Part shown: in pieces, positions 1 through 8,435 of the stretch
How positions within the stretch are numbered: the first letter of the stretch is position 1
How the letters are laid out: every line of letters begins with the position of its first letter
Source of the DNA: Marinomonas transparens
GTDB taxonomy: Bacteria; Pseudomonadota; Gammaproteobacteria; Pseudomonadales; Marinomonadaceae
Direction: 5' to 3'
NCBI RefSeq assembly: GCF_016463975.1
Contig: NZ_JAEMNX010000023.1
Location: 17,827-81,826, forward strand
Length of the DNA stretch: 64,000 nucleotides
The notes under the pieces: model-generated
The model's input: only the letters and a program-made list of their open reading frames with translations
Told to the model about the DNA's origin: nothing
Databases searched by the model: none
Translations under genes and position numbers: made by a program

Positions 1-147
1 CTTGTTGATCTTGACGATTTACTTTCTTGCAGCCGCTTTCTGCTTTAATATCATGCGATTGGGCTGTGACTAAAGAGAAAAGCCCTGATGTACCAGCTTT
101 CATCTCTGGTATTAATCGTAATCACTTAAATTATATAGGAAACAGTA
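1..147. other. Upstream region of the aminotransferase gene
   Basis: No supported reading frame is seen here. A short inverted repeat (GGGCT near 61 and AGCCC near 80) could form a weak hairpin. A good ribosome binding site (AGGAAACAG) lies just before the ATG at 148. Any gene upstream ends outside the window. Confidence 0.4.
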
Positions 148-1146
148 ATGGCGGCTTTTGGTACTGAGTTTATGCCTAAAATGGCGTTGGCAAGATTCGA
201 GAATAACAAATGGAGTGATGCAGAGTTGGTGTCATCTGACAGTATTTCAATGCATCCTGCGGCTCATGTATTGCATTATTCCAGTACTTGTTTTGAAGGT
301 TTGAAAGCGTTTCGTCATGAAGACGGTAGCGTACATGTATTTCGCATGGATCAGAATATTAAGCGCTTGGCACAGAGTAGCCGCTTTTTGTATTTGCCTG
401 AAATCGATGAAGTTCAAGTGGCTAAGATGATTGTCGATTCGGTTGCACAGTTTGCAACAGAAGTACCAGTGCCACCGGGTTCTATGTACCTTCGTCCGAC
501 GCATATTGGTACTGAGGCGGCTGTTGGCAAAGCCGCTGCACCATCAGACACTTCTATGTTGTTTGTCTTGTTGTCGCCTGTAGGTGATTACTTTACAGGT
601 GGTGCAAAAGCATTACGCCTTCTGTTAGATGAAACGGGGATGCGTTGTGCGCCTCATATGGGGATGATCAAAAGTGGTGGCAACTATGCGAGTGCATTGG
701 GGCCGATTACGAAAGCGAAAGCAGAGGTTCAAGCCGATCAAGTCTTGTTCTGTCCAAATGGTGACGTTCAAGAAACAGGCGCGGCGAATTTTTTGTTGAT
801 TGATGGTAACGAGATTCTTACTAAAGGGTTGGATTCCAGTTTCTTGCACGGCGTTACTCGGTCTTCTATTTTGACTCTAGCCGCTGATATGGGAATGACG
901 GTCACGGAACGTGATTTAACCGTTGCTGAGTTGATCGAGCGTGCCGCTAAACCAGAAGTAGAAGCGGTATTGTCTGGTACGGCGGCGGTATTAACCTCGG
1001 TTGGTACCTTTATCCATAAGGACAAAGAGTACAAGGTTGGCACGGGTAAGCCGGGGCCAATCGCTGACAAGTTGCGCCAAGCATTGAATGATATTCAATG
1101 GGGTAAAGCGGAAGACAAGCATAATTGGTTAACAAAAATCGTTTAA
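148..1146 (+). CDS. ilvE: Branched-chain amino acid aminotransferase
   Basis: PLP-dependent fold-type IV transaminase that interconverts leucine, isoleucine and valine with their 2-oxo acids using glutamate/2-oxoglutarate, in the cytoplasm. The 332-residue length and the motifs fit the longer, eukaryote-like BCAT class: a substrate-side segment around residues 41-60, the PLP lysine in KSGGNY (K175), and the cofactor-phosphate region QETGAANF around 210. The start follows AGGAAACAG at good spacing. It is a single gene closed by a strong hairpin terminator. The family assignment is secure. The symbol ilvE is by function, because the sequence class differs from the shorter enterobacterial IlvE. 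Confidence 0.93.
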   Translation: MAAFGTEFMPKMALARFENNKWSDAELVSSDSISMHPAAHVLHYSSTCFEGLKAFRHEDGSVHVFRMDQNIKRLAQSSRFLYLPEIDEVQVAKMIVDSVAQFATEVPVPPGSMYLRPTHIGTEAAVGKAAAPSDTSMLFVLLSPVGDYFTGGAKALRLLLDETGMRCAPHMGMIKSGGNYASALGPITKAKAEVQADQVLFCPNGDVQETGAANFLLIDGNEILTKGLDSSFLHGVTRSSILTLAADMGMTVTERDLTVAELIERAAKPEVEAVLSGTAAVLTSVGTFIHKDKEYKVGTGKPGPIADKLRQALNDIQWGKAEDKHNWLTKIV

Positions 1147-1172
1147 TGGATGCTTGGTTGAGTTAAATAAAG

Positions 1173-1207
1173 ATGGGCTGAAATTTTGCCGTTTCAGCCC
1201 ATTTTTT
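1173..1207. terminator. Rho-independent terminator, probably bidirectional
   Basis: Perfect 11-bp arms (ATGGGCTGAAA and its complement) around an 8-nt loop, followed by a run of T. It sits between the convergent ends of the aminotransferase gene and the DUF6404 gene, so it can serve both. Confidence 0.9.
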
Positions 1208-1213
1208 ATGTTT

Positions 1214-1567
1214 TTATTTCAGGTCTTTCCATGGGGTAAGTTGCAGTTTTGCAGTGCGGATTTTATAGAAACACGCCATGAAAATAGCGTAGACAAAGCC
1301 CCATAGTAGCGCTTTATCAAAAGACTCTTTGAATGTTGGCCCGTCTGCATTACCCGATGCGCTGAAGGTTAATACTGCTAGCATGATAGGCATGAGGTAA
1401 GCGAAGGCGATGAGGGCATTAATGTGAAAGCCTACATAATGTGGAGGTGGCACTTTTATACCGAGTACCCTGAGTAGGCTGAACATGGGGGGATGGTAAT
1501 TAGAGCGCCAGACCTTCTTTGCTTCAAGCTCAGCGTGTGCTGTTTCGAGTTTTTGTTTGAATGACAA
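1214..1567 (-). CDS. DUF6404-like small membrane protein
   Basis: Protein of unknown function with a soluble N-terminus, an RSNYHPPMFSLL segment, an IKVPPPHY motif and two hydrophobic segments (about residues 50-70 and 90-108 of this start). The motif order resembles the family I know as DUF6404; this is recognition from memory, not a search. I prefer the TTG start at 1567 because AGGGTG lies 6 nt upstream. The ATG at 1600 has no visible ribosome binding site and would add 11 unusual residues. The gene is monocistronic and lies beside an inverted-repeat element on its 5' side, which may carry or disturb its promoter. Confidence 0.6.
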   Translation of the reverse strand: MSFKQKLETAHAELEAKKVWRSNYHPPMFSLLRVLGIKVPPPHYVGFHINALIAFAYLMPIMLAVLTFSASGNADGPTFKESFDKALLWGFVYAIFMACFYKIRTAKLQLTPWKDLK

Positions 1568-1633
1568 GTGATTCACCCTGTTTTGTTTGTGTTGCAGCAT
1601 TGTATCGAACTTCGATATTAAACAGGAGCTTAA

Positions 1634-1859
1634 TTAAGGAAGGTCTGAACAAGTCCTCTTGTCGCGGCAATTGCTCCTGCATTGCCCTAATTACCTACAT
1701 CCGTGTAGGCATTCGGGTCTTTCAGAGCTTTTCATTGAGGGACAGGCCACACTGCGTTGCGACTCTTTGAAAGGTACCTACATTACATCAGAGTCGCGCC
1801 TTATTTGACGATTTCTCGGAAAGACTGAGTCTTAGTAGACTTATTCAGACCTTCCTTAA
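1634..1859. repeat. MITE-like element with 20-bp terminal inverted repeats
   Basis: A 226-bp stretch begins with TTAAGGAAGGTCTGAACAAG and ends with its near-perfect complement (one mismatch). No transposase frame is present. The interior has further hairpins, for example CCTACATC..TGTAGG near 1700 and GACTCT/AGAGTC arms near 1759-1795. The left end and the CTACATC hairpin recur at 40519-40576, so this is a repeat family in the genome. The termini resemble a non-autonomous transposon mobilised in trans, but no clear target-site duplication could be called. It fills most of the 350-bp gap between the flanking genes. Confidence 0.75.
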
Positions 1860-1953
1860 AGAAGGCAAAGGAGCATCGTTATGGGGAATCAATGATTCTC
1901 TCCTAGTCTTTCCTTTATAGAAAAGAGAAAATACCGTTTTTGAAAACGAAAGC

Positions 1954-2247
1954 ATGGTTATGTCTATTGATCACCTTTTTTTACTCGTGGCTTATGGCTT
2001 GCTAAGTTTCATTACTTTCTGTGTTTATGGTATGGACAAGTGGGCTGCGAAACGACAGAAAAGTAGGGTGAGGGAGTCGAGGTTACATTTATTGTCTTTG
2101 GTTGGTGGCTGGCCCGGTGCACTTTTAGGGCAAAGGGTGTTTCGTCATAAAACCAAGAAGGTGCGATTCCGAGTGGTATTCTGGTTAACTTTGCTGGTGA
2201 ATGTAACACTCGTATCGCTGATTTTTTTTCTCAATGGTTGGGGCTAA
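1954..2247 (+). CDS. DUF1294 family small membrane protein
   Basis: A 97-residue protein with two hydrophobic helices (about 8-28 and 72-92). Between them is a basic loop with YGMDKWAAKR, SLVGGWPGALLGQ and FRHKTKK, the signature layout of DUF1294 proteins. This domain is often fused to a cold-shock domain elsewhere, but here it stands alone. The function is unknown. ATG codons at 1954 and 1960 are both possible; neither has a strong ribosome binding site. It lies just right of the MITE-like element. Confidence 0.8.
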   Translation: MVMSIDHLFLLVAYGLLSFITFCVYGMDKWAAKRQKSRVRESRLHLLSLVGGWPGALLGQRVFRHKTKKVRFRVVFWLTLLVNVTLVSLIFFLNGWG

Positions 2248-2261
2248 TTGAAGAAAGGCCT

Positions 2262-2819
2262 CTAGAAGTTAAGACGCAAAGATCCGTACAAGGTATTCAT
2301 TTCTGAGCCATTAATATCCGCTGTTTCGTAACTTGCCCCAGCCGAGAAATCGGGTGTTAGGTAGTATCTCAATTCCGCAGCATAACTTTTGCTGGTGTCT
2401 CTATAGACATCTTCGTGTTTGATTTTAACCGCTAGTTCGATATTGCTTGATATGCTAGAACGTAGGCCAATGGTGATGCGAAAGCCTGTGTCTTCATGAT
2501 TCCCTAAGTCTGTTTTGACGAGTTGTACTAGGCCGTATAGGTCTGTTCTGATGCCAGAGTCTACGTAAGCACCAATGCCTAATGCAGTTATATCGATATC
2601 GTATCTTCTGTCGTCTTCGTAATTGTTAGATTGAAAGGCAATGAAGGCGCGGTTTTGCATCTCAAAGGAACCAGATAGGGAAGAGTATTCACCGCTTGCT
2701 GATGTGGACTCTGGGTCTGTGGCGCCAAGGGCATAGTCAATATAGGTGTAATCAGAAGCATGGGTGCTTGTAGAGAGTGCCAATAATGTTGCGAATTTTA
2801 CCGAGGTGAAGTACTTCAT
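2262..2819 (-). CDS. Small outer-membrane beta-barrel protein
   Basis: A 185-residue protein with a typical signal peptide (MKYFTSVKF..., cleavage after THA-S around residue 22). It has alternating beta-strand segments and a C-terminal ...LYGSLRLNF ending in the aromatic residue expected for BamA-dependent barrels. Strand count and length suggest an 8-stranded barrel of the OmpW/OmpX size class. No catalytic motif or ligand is apparent. It is a single gene, convergent with the DUF1294 gene. The surface role is unknown; the barrel fold is inferred from pattern only. Confidence 0.65.
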   Translation of the reverse strand: MKYFTSVKFATLLALSTSTHASDYTYIDYALGATDPESTSASGEYSSLSGSFEMQNRAFIAFQSNNYEDDRRYDIDITALGIGAYVDSGIRTDLYGLVQLVKTDLGNHEDTGFRITIGLRSSISSNIELAVKIKHEDVYRDTSKSYAAELRYYLTPDFSAGASYETADINGSEMNTLYGSLRLNF

Positions 2820-2964
2820 TCCATTCCCTATGTGTCGAGTTGCCTAAATGTTACTGCTTTCAGGGCTTTTGATCTATATTTGAATGCATTCATCTCATGT
2901 TCTATAAGCTTTTTGTTGCGGGATTATGGTAAGTATATGAGCAGTTATAAGAGTAGGACGAATT

Positions 2965-3504
2965 ATGTTAGATAAACAAAAAACAGGTTTAATTGTTATT
3001 GATATTCAAGGTCGATTGGCAGACATTGTTTATGAGAGTGAGCTGGTGATCGCGAATTCCGTCAAGTTAGTTAACGGTGCGAAAGCGCTTAATTTACCCA
3101 TTTTATGGCTGGAGCAGACTCCCGATAAAATAGGCAGCACAGTGTCGCAGTTAAAAGAGGTTCTAGACCAACATCAACCCATAACGAAGCATACTTTTAG
3201 TGCTGGTGGCTCAGCGGAGTTTGTTCAGGCGGTAAAGGCTTCGTCTGTAGAGGCTTGGTTGCTTTGCGGTATTGAAACGCATATTTGTGTCTATCAAACG
3301 GCGTTAGATCTTCTAAGTTTGGGTTATCAGGTTGAATTGGTTGAGGATTGTGTTTCTTCTCGCACGCTTCTTAATAAAGATTTGGCGATAACTAAGTTAG
3401 CTGGAAAAGGCGTTACAACGACCAGTTTAGAAATGTGCTTGTATGAATTACTTGGTGATAGTCAGGCAGCAGAATTTAAGGAGATTCTCAAATTAACGAA
3501 ATAG
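2965..3504 (+). CDS. Isochorismatase-fold cysteine hydrolase
   Basis: A 179-residue protein of the isochorismatase/nicotinamidase superfamily. The catalytic triad is visible: D13 in LIVIDIQG, K75 in ITKHTFSA and C108 in GIETHICVYQTA, with the usual cis-peptide-type GIETH turn. The substrate is not predictable. The family includes YcaC-like and other amide or C-N hydrolases, and the nearby siderophore locus has its own true isochorismatase (EntB-like), so a role in siderophore synthesis is unlikely. It is a single gene with a strong terminator about 57 nt after the stop. Confidence 0.85.
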   Translation: MLDKQKTGLIVIDIQGRLADIVYESELVIANSVKLVNGAKALNLPILWLEQTPDKIGSTVSQLKEVLDQHQPITKHTFSAGGSAEFVQAVKASSVEAWLLCGIETHICVYQTALDLLSLGYQVELVEDCVSSRTLLNKDLAITKLAGKGVTTTSLEMCLYELLGDSQAAEFKEILKLTK

Positions 3505-3560
3505 TTTTCTCAGCTTTTTCAGGGAGAGACAGGTAGACTTTCTTTATTTTTATCACGAAT

Positions 3561-3594
3561 AAGGCGCTTTCTATGATTAGAAAGCGCCTTTTTT
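3561..3594. terminator. Rho-independent terminator, bidirectional
   Basis: Perfect 12-bp arms (AAGGCGCTTTCT and complement) with a 6-nt loop and a T tract. It lies between the convergent hydrolase gene and the cpxP-like gene. Confidence 0.9.
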
Positions 3595-3628
3595 GTATTG
3601 ATTCACAAGCGAACTTTGTCACTCGTTA

Positions 3629-4138
3629 TTAGTCGTTGTGCTTGTCCATACGACGCTGCATTTTTTCTGCCCACTTGTCAGTACGTTCTTTTTGTAGCTC
3701 AGTAAATTTTACTTTTTGCTCGGGAGTTAAAATGCTAAGCATTTCATGTTGTTTTTCTAACATGGCCACTTGTCGCGTCATTTTTATTTCTGTCATTTCT
3801 TTTGTCAGTTCCGTCGCTTTTGCCGAGTCAAAGTCATCAGCAAGTAATAGTTCGTTCATTTTTTGGCGAAGAGATTGACGCTTAGCTTGGTTTGCTTGAA
3901 AGTTACCTTTGAAGCTGGTTTTCCTGTCGCTTTTGCTTGCTTTACGAAGCGATTTAAGTTGATCTTTTTGCTCACGGGTTAGATCAAGGTCGTGCATGAT
4001 ACTGCGGTCAAAGCCCATTCTGAATTCATCTTGTGGGCCTTTATGATGACCGTTTCCTCCAAAAGCAAAGGCACTGGCTGTACCAATGGCGATAGGTAAT
4101 ACAACAACAGCTAAAACAACTTTTTTGATCATTTTCAT
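3629..4138 (-). CDS. cpxP: CpxP/Spy-family periplasmic chaperone or stress regulator
   Basis: A 169-residue periplasmic protein. A signal peptide (MKMIKKVVLAVVV..., cleavage near ASA-F) is followed by a His-rich linker and a highly charged helical body. The two LTxxQ-type motifs of the family appear as LTREQKDQL (about residue 54) and LTPEQKVKF (about 137). In enterobacteria CpxP dampens CpxA and delivers misfolded proteins to DegP, while Spy is a related chaperone. It is divergent from cpxR with an exact CpxR box in the shared promoter, which supports cpxP over spy. Confidence 0.85.
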   Translation of the reverse strand: MKMIKKVVLAVVVLPIAIGTASAFAFGGNGHHKGPQDEFRMGFDRSIMHDLDLTREQKDQLKSLRKASKSDRKTSFKGNFQANQAKRQSLRQKMNELLLADDFDSAKATELTKEMTEIKMTRQVAMLEKQHEMLSILTPEQKVKFTELQKERTDKWAEKMQRRMDKHND

Positions 4139-4259
4139 GGGTTATTCCTTATTCGTGTTTAATTATTGGGCGCTCATATTTCTTTTTAATGAAACGCTCT
4201 GCTCTCACAGGGCATGGATGTAGAATATAGGTTGATGAGTAAATTGGCGTATGCTCAAA

Positions 4260-4274
4260 GTAAAGTAAGGTAAA
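4260..4274. promoter_or_regulatory. CpxR box (GTAAA-N5-GTAAA)
   Basis: An exact match to the enterobacterial CpxR consensus, two GTAAA half-sites separated by five bases. It lies in the 213-bp divergent region between cpxP and cpxR. A further lone GTAAA occurs near 4239. The position fits autoregulation of cpxRA and activation of cpxP. Confidence 0.85.
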
Positions 4275-4351
4275 GGCCTCACCGCTTTGTCAATTCCACA
4301 GTAAAATGCTTTTAATGAGCCATAACGAACAACTTGTATTAGGAATGACAG

Positions 4352-5059
4352 ATGCCACATATATTGATTATTGACGACGATATGGAATTGACCGATTTAC
4401 TCAAAGAGGTGCTCGCCTTTGAGAATTTCACTGTGTCTGTTGCTCATGATGGTGAGGCTGGTTTGACCGTAGTCGATGATGGTGTGGATTTGATTTTACT
4501 TGATGTCATGATGCCAAAGTTAAATGGCTTTGAGACCTTAAAGCAGTTACGTGAGCAGTGGGCCATTCCGGTACTCATGTTGACAGCAAAAGGTGAAGAA
4601 ATAGACAGGGTGGTTGGGTTGGAATTAGGGGCGGATGATTATTTGCCCAAACCCTTTAGTGAGCGTGAACTATTAGCGAGAATTCGGGCCATTCTACGAC
4701 GCTCGCAAACCTCGGCGCAAAACAATAAAGAGAGCCAGGAACCAGTGAGTAATAATGGCATTGAATACCTCGATATCCAACTTTATCCCGGTAAGTTAGA
4801 AGCCTATTGTGGTGGACAAATACTGGATTTGACCAGTACCGAGTTTGCTCTGTTACAGCATTTTGTTGTGCATCCAGGTCAGGTGCTGACGAAGGAAGTA
4901 TTGAGTCTTGATGTATTAGGTAAACGTCTTGCTGCTTTTGATCGGGCGGTTGATATGCATGTGTCGAATCTGCGCAAGAAGTTACCAGATTGGCCGAATG
5001 GTAAAGCGCGCATTAAAACCTTACGGGGTCGTGGTTATATGTTGGTGGTCGGGGAATGA
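4352..5059 (+). CDS. cpxR: CpxR envelope-stress response regulator (OmpR family)
   Basis: A 235-residue OmpR/PhoB-type regulator. The receiver domain (1-115) has acidic pocket DDD near residues 8-10, phosphoacceptor D51 in LLDVMMP and conserved K100 in YLPKPF. The C-terminal winged helix (about 135-232) ends with IKTLRGRGYML. It should bind GTAAA repeats after phosphorylation by CpxA and activate envelope-protein-quality genes. The stop overlaps the cpxA start by 4 nt (ATGA), so the pair is translationally coupled. The divergent cpxP and the CpxR box make the assignment firm. Confidence 0.93.
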   Translation: MPHILIIDDDMELTDLLKEVLAFENFTVSVAHDGEAGLTVVDDGVDLILLDVMMPKLNGFETLKQLREQWAIPVLMLTAKGEEIDRVVGLELGADDYLPKPFSERELLARIRAILRRSQTSAQNNKESQEPVSNNGIEYLDIQLYPGKLEAYCGGQILDLTSTEFALLQHFVVHPGQVLTKEVLSLDVLGKRLAAFDRAVDMHVSNLRKKLPDWPNGKARIKTLRGRGYMLVVGE

Positions 5060-6468
5060 TAAAATTACCTAAAATTACTAACTTATATGGTCGGATTTTT
5101 GCGGTTTTCTGGTTGACCATGCTTTTAGTGCTATTAGCTGTTATGGCCTTACCGCATTTAGATCCGCGAAATACTCGAGAGGTTTCAACGGAACATTACC
5201 AGAAAATCATGGTAATGAAGCAGCAGATTGAACGTCGTTTTGCCACGCAAAAGGATTTAGATAAAATTCTAAAGCGACTTGTACGTCCCTCCAGAGCCAT
5301 GCCACATGGTGATAGACTCAGTGAGCCAAGTAGCAATAAACCGCGCTTTTTCATTACCGATCTTGATGGCAATATTCTTACCCCTTCTACCGGTAGAGAT
5401 TATGCCCACAAAGCCGTGCGTAATTTTGTTAGCAACGTAGAAGACCCACATCAGCCTTTACAGAGATTATATGGTCGTTTTATTCTCGCAGGGCCATTTC
5501 CCATTCACTTAGCAAACGCGGATTATTTACTCTATGTTGGTATGAAATCGAATGAATTACCGCCTTTTTTCTTGCAATTACTTGATCATCCTATTCAGCT
5601 TTTATTGCTAGTTATGTTGGTGAGTACACCGTTATTACTACGACTTTCTTGGGTATTGAGCCAACCGGCTCGCCTTTTAGAAAAAGCCGCTCAGCGTGTT
5701 GCAAGAGGGGAGTTTGAAATTGACCCTATGCTTGAAAGAGGCACGTCTGAGTTTCGCCAAGCAGGGGCGAGCTTTAATCAGATGGTTGAGGCAGTGAATC
5801 AAATGATGTCTAGGCAACAACGTTTACTATCGGATATTTCTCATGAATTACGTTCTCCACTTACTCGACTGAGAATGGCGCAGGCATTAGCGACTCGAAA
5901 ACAAGGAGAAAGTCAGGAATTAGCCCGTATTGATACGGAAGCCCAACGCTTGGAGCTGATGATTGCGCATTTATTAGAACTCTCTCGTATGCAGGTGGAC
6001 AGTCATCAGAAGAGAGAGATTCAATCTTTAACGAGTTTATGGGAGACCTTATTAGAAGATACTCAATTTGAAGCAGAGCAAATGGGGAAATCTTTGGTTT
6101 TCACCTCGATTCCAGAACGGCATATCGCTTGTCATCCTCAGCTGCTAATCAGTGCGCTAGAAAATATTATTCGCAATGCCATTTATTATGGTAAAGATAA
6201 GGCTTGTGTCACTATGACAGCAGAAGCGGATCAGCTGCATATTCAAGTTGAGGATAACGGTGAAGGGGTTGCGGAAGAAGAATTGACGTCTATATTCCGG
6301 CCCTTCTATCGGGTCTCTACTGCACGGGATAGAAACAGCGGAGGTACCGGACTTGGGCTAGCGATTACGGAAAACGCCATTCGTCAACATAATGGTCGTA
6401 TCCATGCTGTTCGCAGCCCGTTAGGCGGTTTGTTGGTGGAAATCCATTTGCCCCTTGTTGCTTTATAG
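5056..6468 (+). CDS. cpxA: CpxA sensor histidine kinase
   Basis: A 470-residue inner-membrane kinase with TM1 about 14-32, a periplasmic sensor of about 145 residues and TM2 about 178-200. These are followed by a HAMP linker with the LSQPARLLEKAAQRV pattern, a HisKA domain with phospho-His H263 in SDISHELRSPLTR, and a HATPase domain (N box ENIIRNAIYYG, G1 DNGEGV, G2 GGTGLGLAI). It senses misfolded envelope proteins and phosphorylates or dephosphorylates CpxR. The start overlaps the cpxR stop. Length and domain order match the family. Confidence 0.92.
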   Translation: MIKLPKITNLYGRIFAVFWLTMLLVLLAVMALPHLDPRNTREVSTEHYQKIMVMKQQIERRFATQKDLDKILKRLVRPSRAMPHGDRLSEPSSNKPRFFITDLDGNILTPSTGRDYAHKAVRNFVSNVEDPHQPLQRLYGRFILAGPFPIHLANADYLLYVGMKSNELPPFFLQLLDHPIQLLLLVMLVSTPLLLRLSWVLSQPARLLEKAAQRVARGEFEIDPMLERGTSEFRQAGASFNQMVEAVNQMMSRQQRLLSDISHELRSPLTRLRMAQALATRKQGESQELARIDTEAQRLELMIAHLLELSRMQVDSHQKREIQSLTSLWETLLEDTQFEAEQMGKSLVFTSIPERHIACHPQLLISALENIIRNAIYYGKDKACVTMTAEADQLHIQVEDNGEGVAEEELTSIFRPFYRVSTARDRNSGGTGLGLAITENAIRQHNGRIHAVRSPLGGLLVEIHLPLVAL

Positions 6469-6536
6469 GGTTCAATTAATACTTATCTATTTTTATAGAT
6501 ACTATTTATATATTGTTTAATAACAACAAGGTTTTT

Positions 6537-6815
6537 ATGAAAGCGTTTTTAAGAAAGCTCTGTTCCCCTGTGCTCAATGTGTTCGAATCGGATGAAGACG
6601 AATATGCTTATAGACCCTCCCACCGTAAGATTCTGATTGTGCTCGGTGTTTTGTGTTTGGTCGTGGCTTCAGTATCGTTATTTTCAGCCATTAAAATGGC
6701 TGAACCCGCAGGTATTATCCCTATTCTGGTATTTTTTTTAACGGGTCTGGTTTGTGAAATTGTCGGCTTATTGGGGTCGGATAGAGCGGTTGCAAGGATC
6801 TGGAAGCGTAAGTGA
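6537..6815 (+). CDS. Hypothetical two-TM membrane protein
   Basis: A 92-residue protein. After an N-terminal basic/amphipathic stretch (MKAFLRKLCSP) and an acidic patch (ESDEDEYAY) come two hydrophobic helices at about 32-52 and 60-82. I do not recognise the family. The ATG at 6537 is preferred because AAGG lies 7 nt upstream; a TTG at 6513 is in frame but unsupported. It lies 68 nt after cpxA on the same strand and may be read through from it, which would make it a possible Cpx-linked envelope protein; that link is only positional. Confidence 0.6.
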   Translation: MKAFLRKLCSPVLNVFESDEDEYAYRPSHRKILIVLGVLCLVVASVSLFSAIKMAEPAGIIPILVFFLTGLVCEIVGLLGSDRAVARIWKRK

Positions 6816-6856
6816 TTTATATTACTGAGCCGTTATTAGCATTAGGGAAATGAATA

Positions 6857-7831
6857 ATGAAAGTCGCCATATTAGATGATTATCAAGATGTTGTGAAAAG
6901 CTTGGCAAGTTTTTCTATTTTGCATGGTCATGATGTCCATATTTTTAATGAAACCTATAATAATGTTGATGAGTTGGCCGCTCACTTGGTTGACTTTGAT
7001 GTCTTGGTATTGATCCGCGAACGTACCCAAATAACCGAACCGCTGTTGGCTAAACTTCCGAATCTAAAGTTGATTAGCCAAACGGGCAAAGTGAGTAATC
7101 ATCTTGATCCTGCTTTATGTCATCGATATGGGGTAGCCGTGGCCGAAGGTATTGGTTCACCTATAGCACCGTCCGAGCTTTGCTGGGGGCTTATTATGGC
7201 GGCTTCGCGACACATTCCAGAGTATGTTTCTCACCTCGGCCAAGGCCAATGGCAACAATCTGGTGAATTAGGATTAGGGCGTGTATTGAATGGTTTGACG
7301 TTAGGTATTTGGGGGTATGGCAAAATTGGCCAGCGGATCGCTCAATACGCTAAGGTATTTGATATGAAGGTGGTTGTTTGGGGGAGTGAGTCATCAAGGT
7401 TAAAAGCTCAGCAAGATGGCTTTGACGCGGCTCCATCTAAGGCGGCTTTCTTTCGTGATGCTGATATTATCTCTCTTCATTTACGCTTGAACGAGGCGAC
7501 AAAGGGCTGTGTCACTAAAGCGGATTTATCGCTAATGAAAGCCGATTCCTTGTTGGTGAATACCAGCCGTGCAGAACTGATAGAGACGGGGGCTTTGGCA
7601 CTTGAAATGGCAGAAAACCCAAGCAAACGGGCCGCGATAGATGTATTTGCGTTTGAGCCCATAACTGAGGAGAATGAAGCATTACTCTCTTTGGCCAATG
7701 TACTCTGTACTCCCCATCTTGGCTACGTCGAAAAAGACAGCTATGAGCTGTATTTCAAAATCGCTTTTGAGAATGTGGTGACCTTTGCCAAAGGTAATCC
7801 GCAACATCGGGTGATTGAATCATTTTCTTAG
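6857..7831 (+). CDS. D-isomer-specific 2-hydroxyacid dehydrogenase
   Basis: A 324-residue NAD(P)-dependent dehydrogenase of the D-3-phosphoglycerate dehydrogenase superfamily. It has an N-terminal substrate domain and a central Rossmann domain with GIWGYGKIGQ (GxGxxG, about residue 150). The catalytic Arg (LHLRLNEAT), Glu (FEPITEEN) and His (TPHLGY) are all present. The substrate could be a glyoxylate/hydroxypyruvate-type acid but cannot be read from sequence. It starts 41 nt after the small membrane protein. It is complete and of normal length. Confidence 0.88.
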   Translation: MKVAILDDYQDVVKSLASFSILHGHDVHIFNETYNNVDELAAHLVDFDVLVLIRERTQITEPLLAKLPNLKLISQTGKVSNHLDPALCHRYGVAVAEGIGSPIAPSELCWGLIMAASRHIPEYVSHLGQGQWQQSGELGLGRVLNGLTLGIWGYGKIGQRIAQYAKVFDMKVVVWGSESSRLKAQQDGFDAAPSKAAFFRDADIISLHLRLNEATKGCVTKADLSLMKADSLLVNTSRAELIETGALALEMAENPSKRAAIDVFAFEPITEENEALLSLANVLCTPHLGYVEKDSYELYFKIAFENVVTFAKGNPQHRVIESFS

Positions 7832-7857
7832 ATAAAGCAAAACAAGATAGGAAGTAC

Positions 7858-8079
7858 ATGATAAGCAATAGTAAAAAGGAGTTTATCCTTAATAGAATAT
7901 GCATTTTCGTAGGTCAAGATCTTGATCCTAATTCAGACTCAGAAGTGGCCAGTGTATTGCAACGTCGATTCGACATACGTTTGCCGCAAAGACGTTCAAT
8001 GGATGAGTCCCTTGCCTCTACTACCAGTGATCACGAGATTATCAGTCTCATATTGCAGTATCGTGCTTTAGATAAATAA
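7858..8079 (+). CDS. Hypothetical small protein
   Basis: A 73-residue protein that I do not recognise. It is hydrophilic, without signal peptide or transmembrane segment, with a central SEVASVLQRRFDIRLPQRRS stretch and an acidic/polar second half. AGGAAG sits at good spacing before the ATG, and the gene follows the dehydrogenase by 26 nt, suggesting co-transcription. The start signal and neighbour spacing are the main support that it is real. Confidence 0.55.
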   Translation: MISNSKKEFILNRICIFVGQDLDPNSDSEVASVLQRRFDIRLPQRRSMDESLASTTSDHEIISLILQYRALDK

Positions 8080-8222
8080 TACATAAACCATTTTCTCTTT
8101 ACTGCTTTATATAAATTAATGCAGCTTAGCCAAATACCTTTTTTAGGTGCTTATTAAGATCTCAGTGAATGTTTTAACAGCCATATTGCAAACATGGATG
8201 GGTATAAAGGGAGTGGAAAGCC

Positions 8223-8420
8223 ATGGATAATTTAATCGAAGCTGATATTGATTGCCCTTACTGTGGTGAATCTATTAAGGTGATGGTTGAGGTGTTGGAA
8301 GAAAGCCAAGAGTACATTGAAGACTGTCAGGTTTGTTGTCGACCTATTGTTTTCAGCATTTCTGTTGGCTTTGATGGCGCACCTGTTGTTAATGTCCGTT
8401 CTGAAAATGAGACTTTTTAA
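8223..8420 (+). CDS. CPXCG-motif cysteine-rich protein
   Basis: A 65-residue protein with a likely metal-binding knuckle pair: CPYCG at residues 11-15 and CQVCCRPI around 38-45. The CPxCG...CxxCCRP arrangement is typical of a small conserved gammaproteobacterial family with a predicted zinc-ribbon fold and unknown function. The start follows a GGAAAG ribosome binding site. It is convergent with the GGDEF-EAL gene, 15 bp apart. Confidence 0.85.
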   Translation: MDNLIEADIDCPYCGESIKVMVEVLEESQEYIEDCQVCCRPIVFSISVGFDGAPVVNVRSENETF

Positions 8421-8435
8421 GTTATTTATAGGCCT

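Noticed and set aside
2965..3504. Second isochorismatase for siderophore synthesis
   Set aside because: It has the fold and triad but no aryl carrier domain, is far from the cluster, has no Fur-like site and differs from the EntB-like sequence; it is a general cysteine hydrolase.
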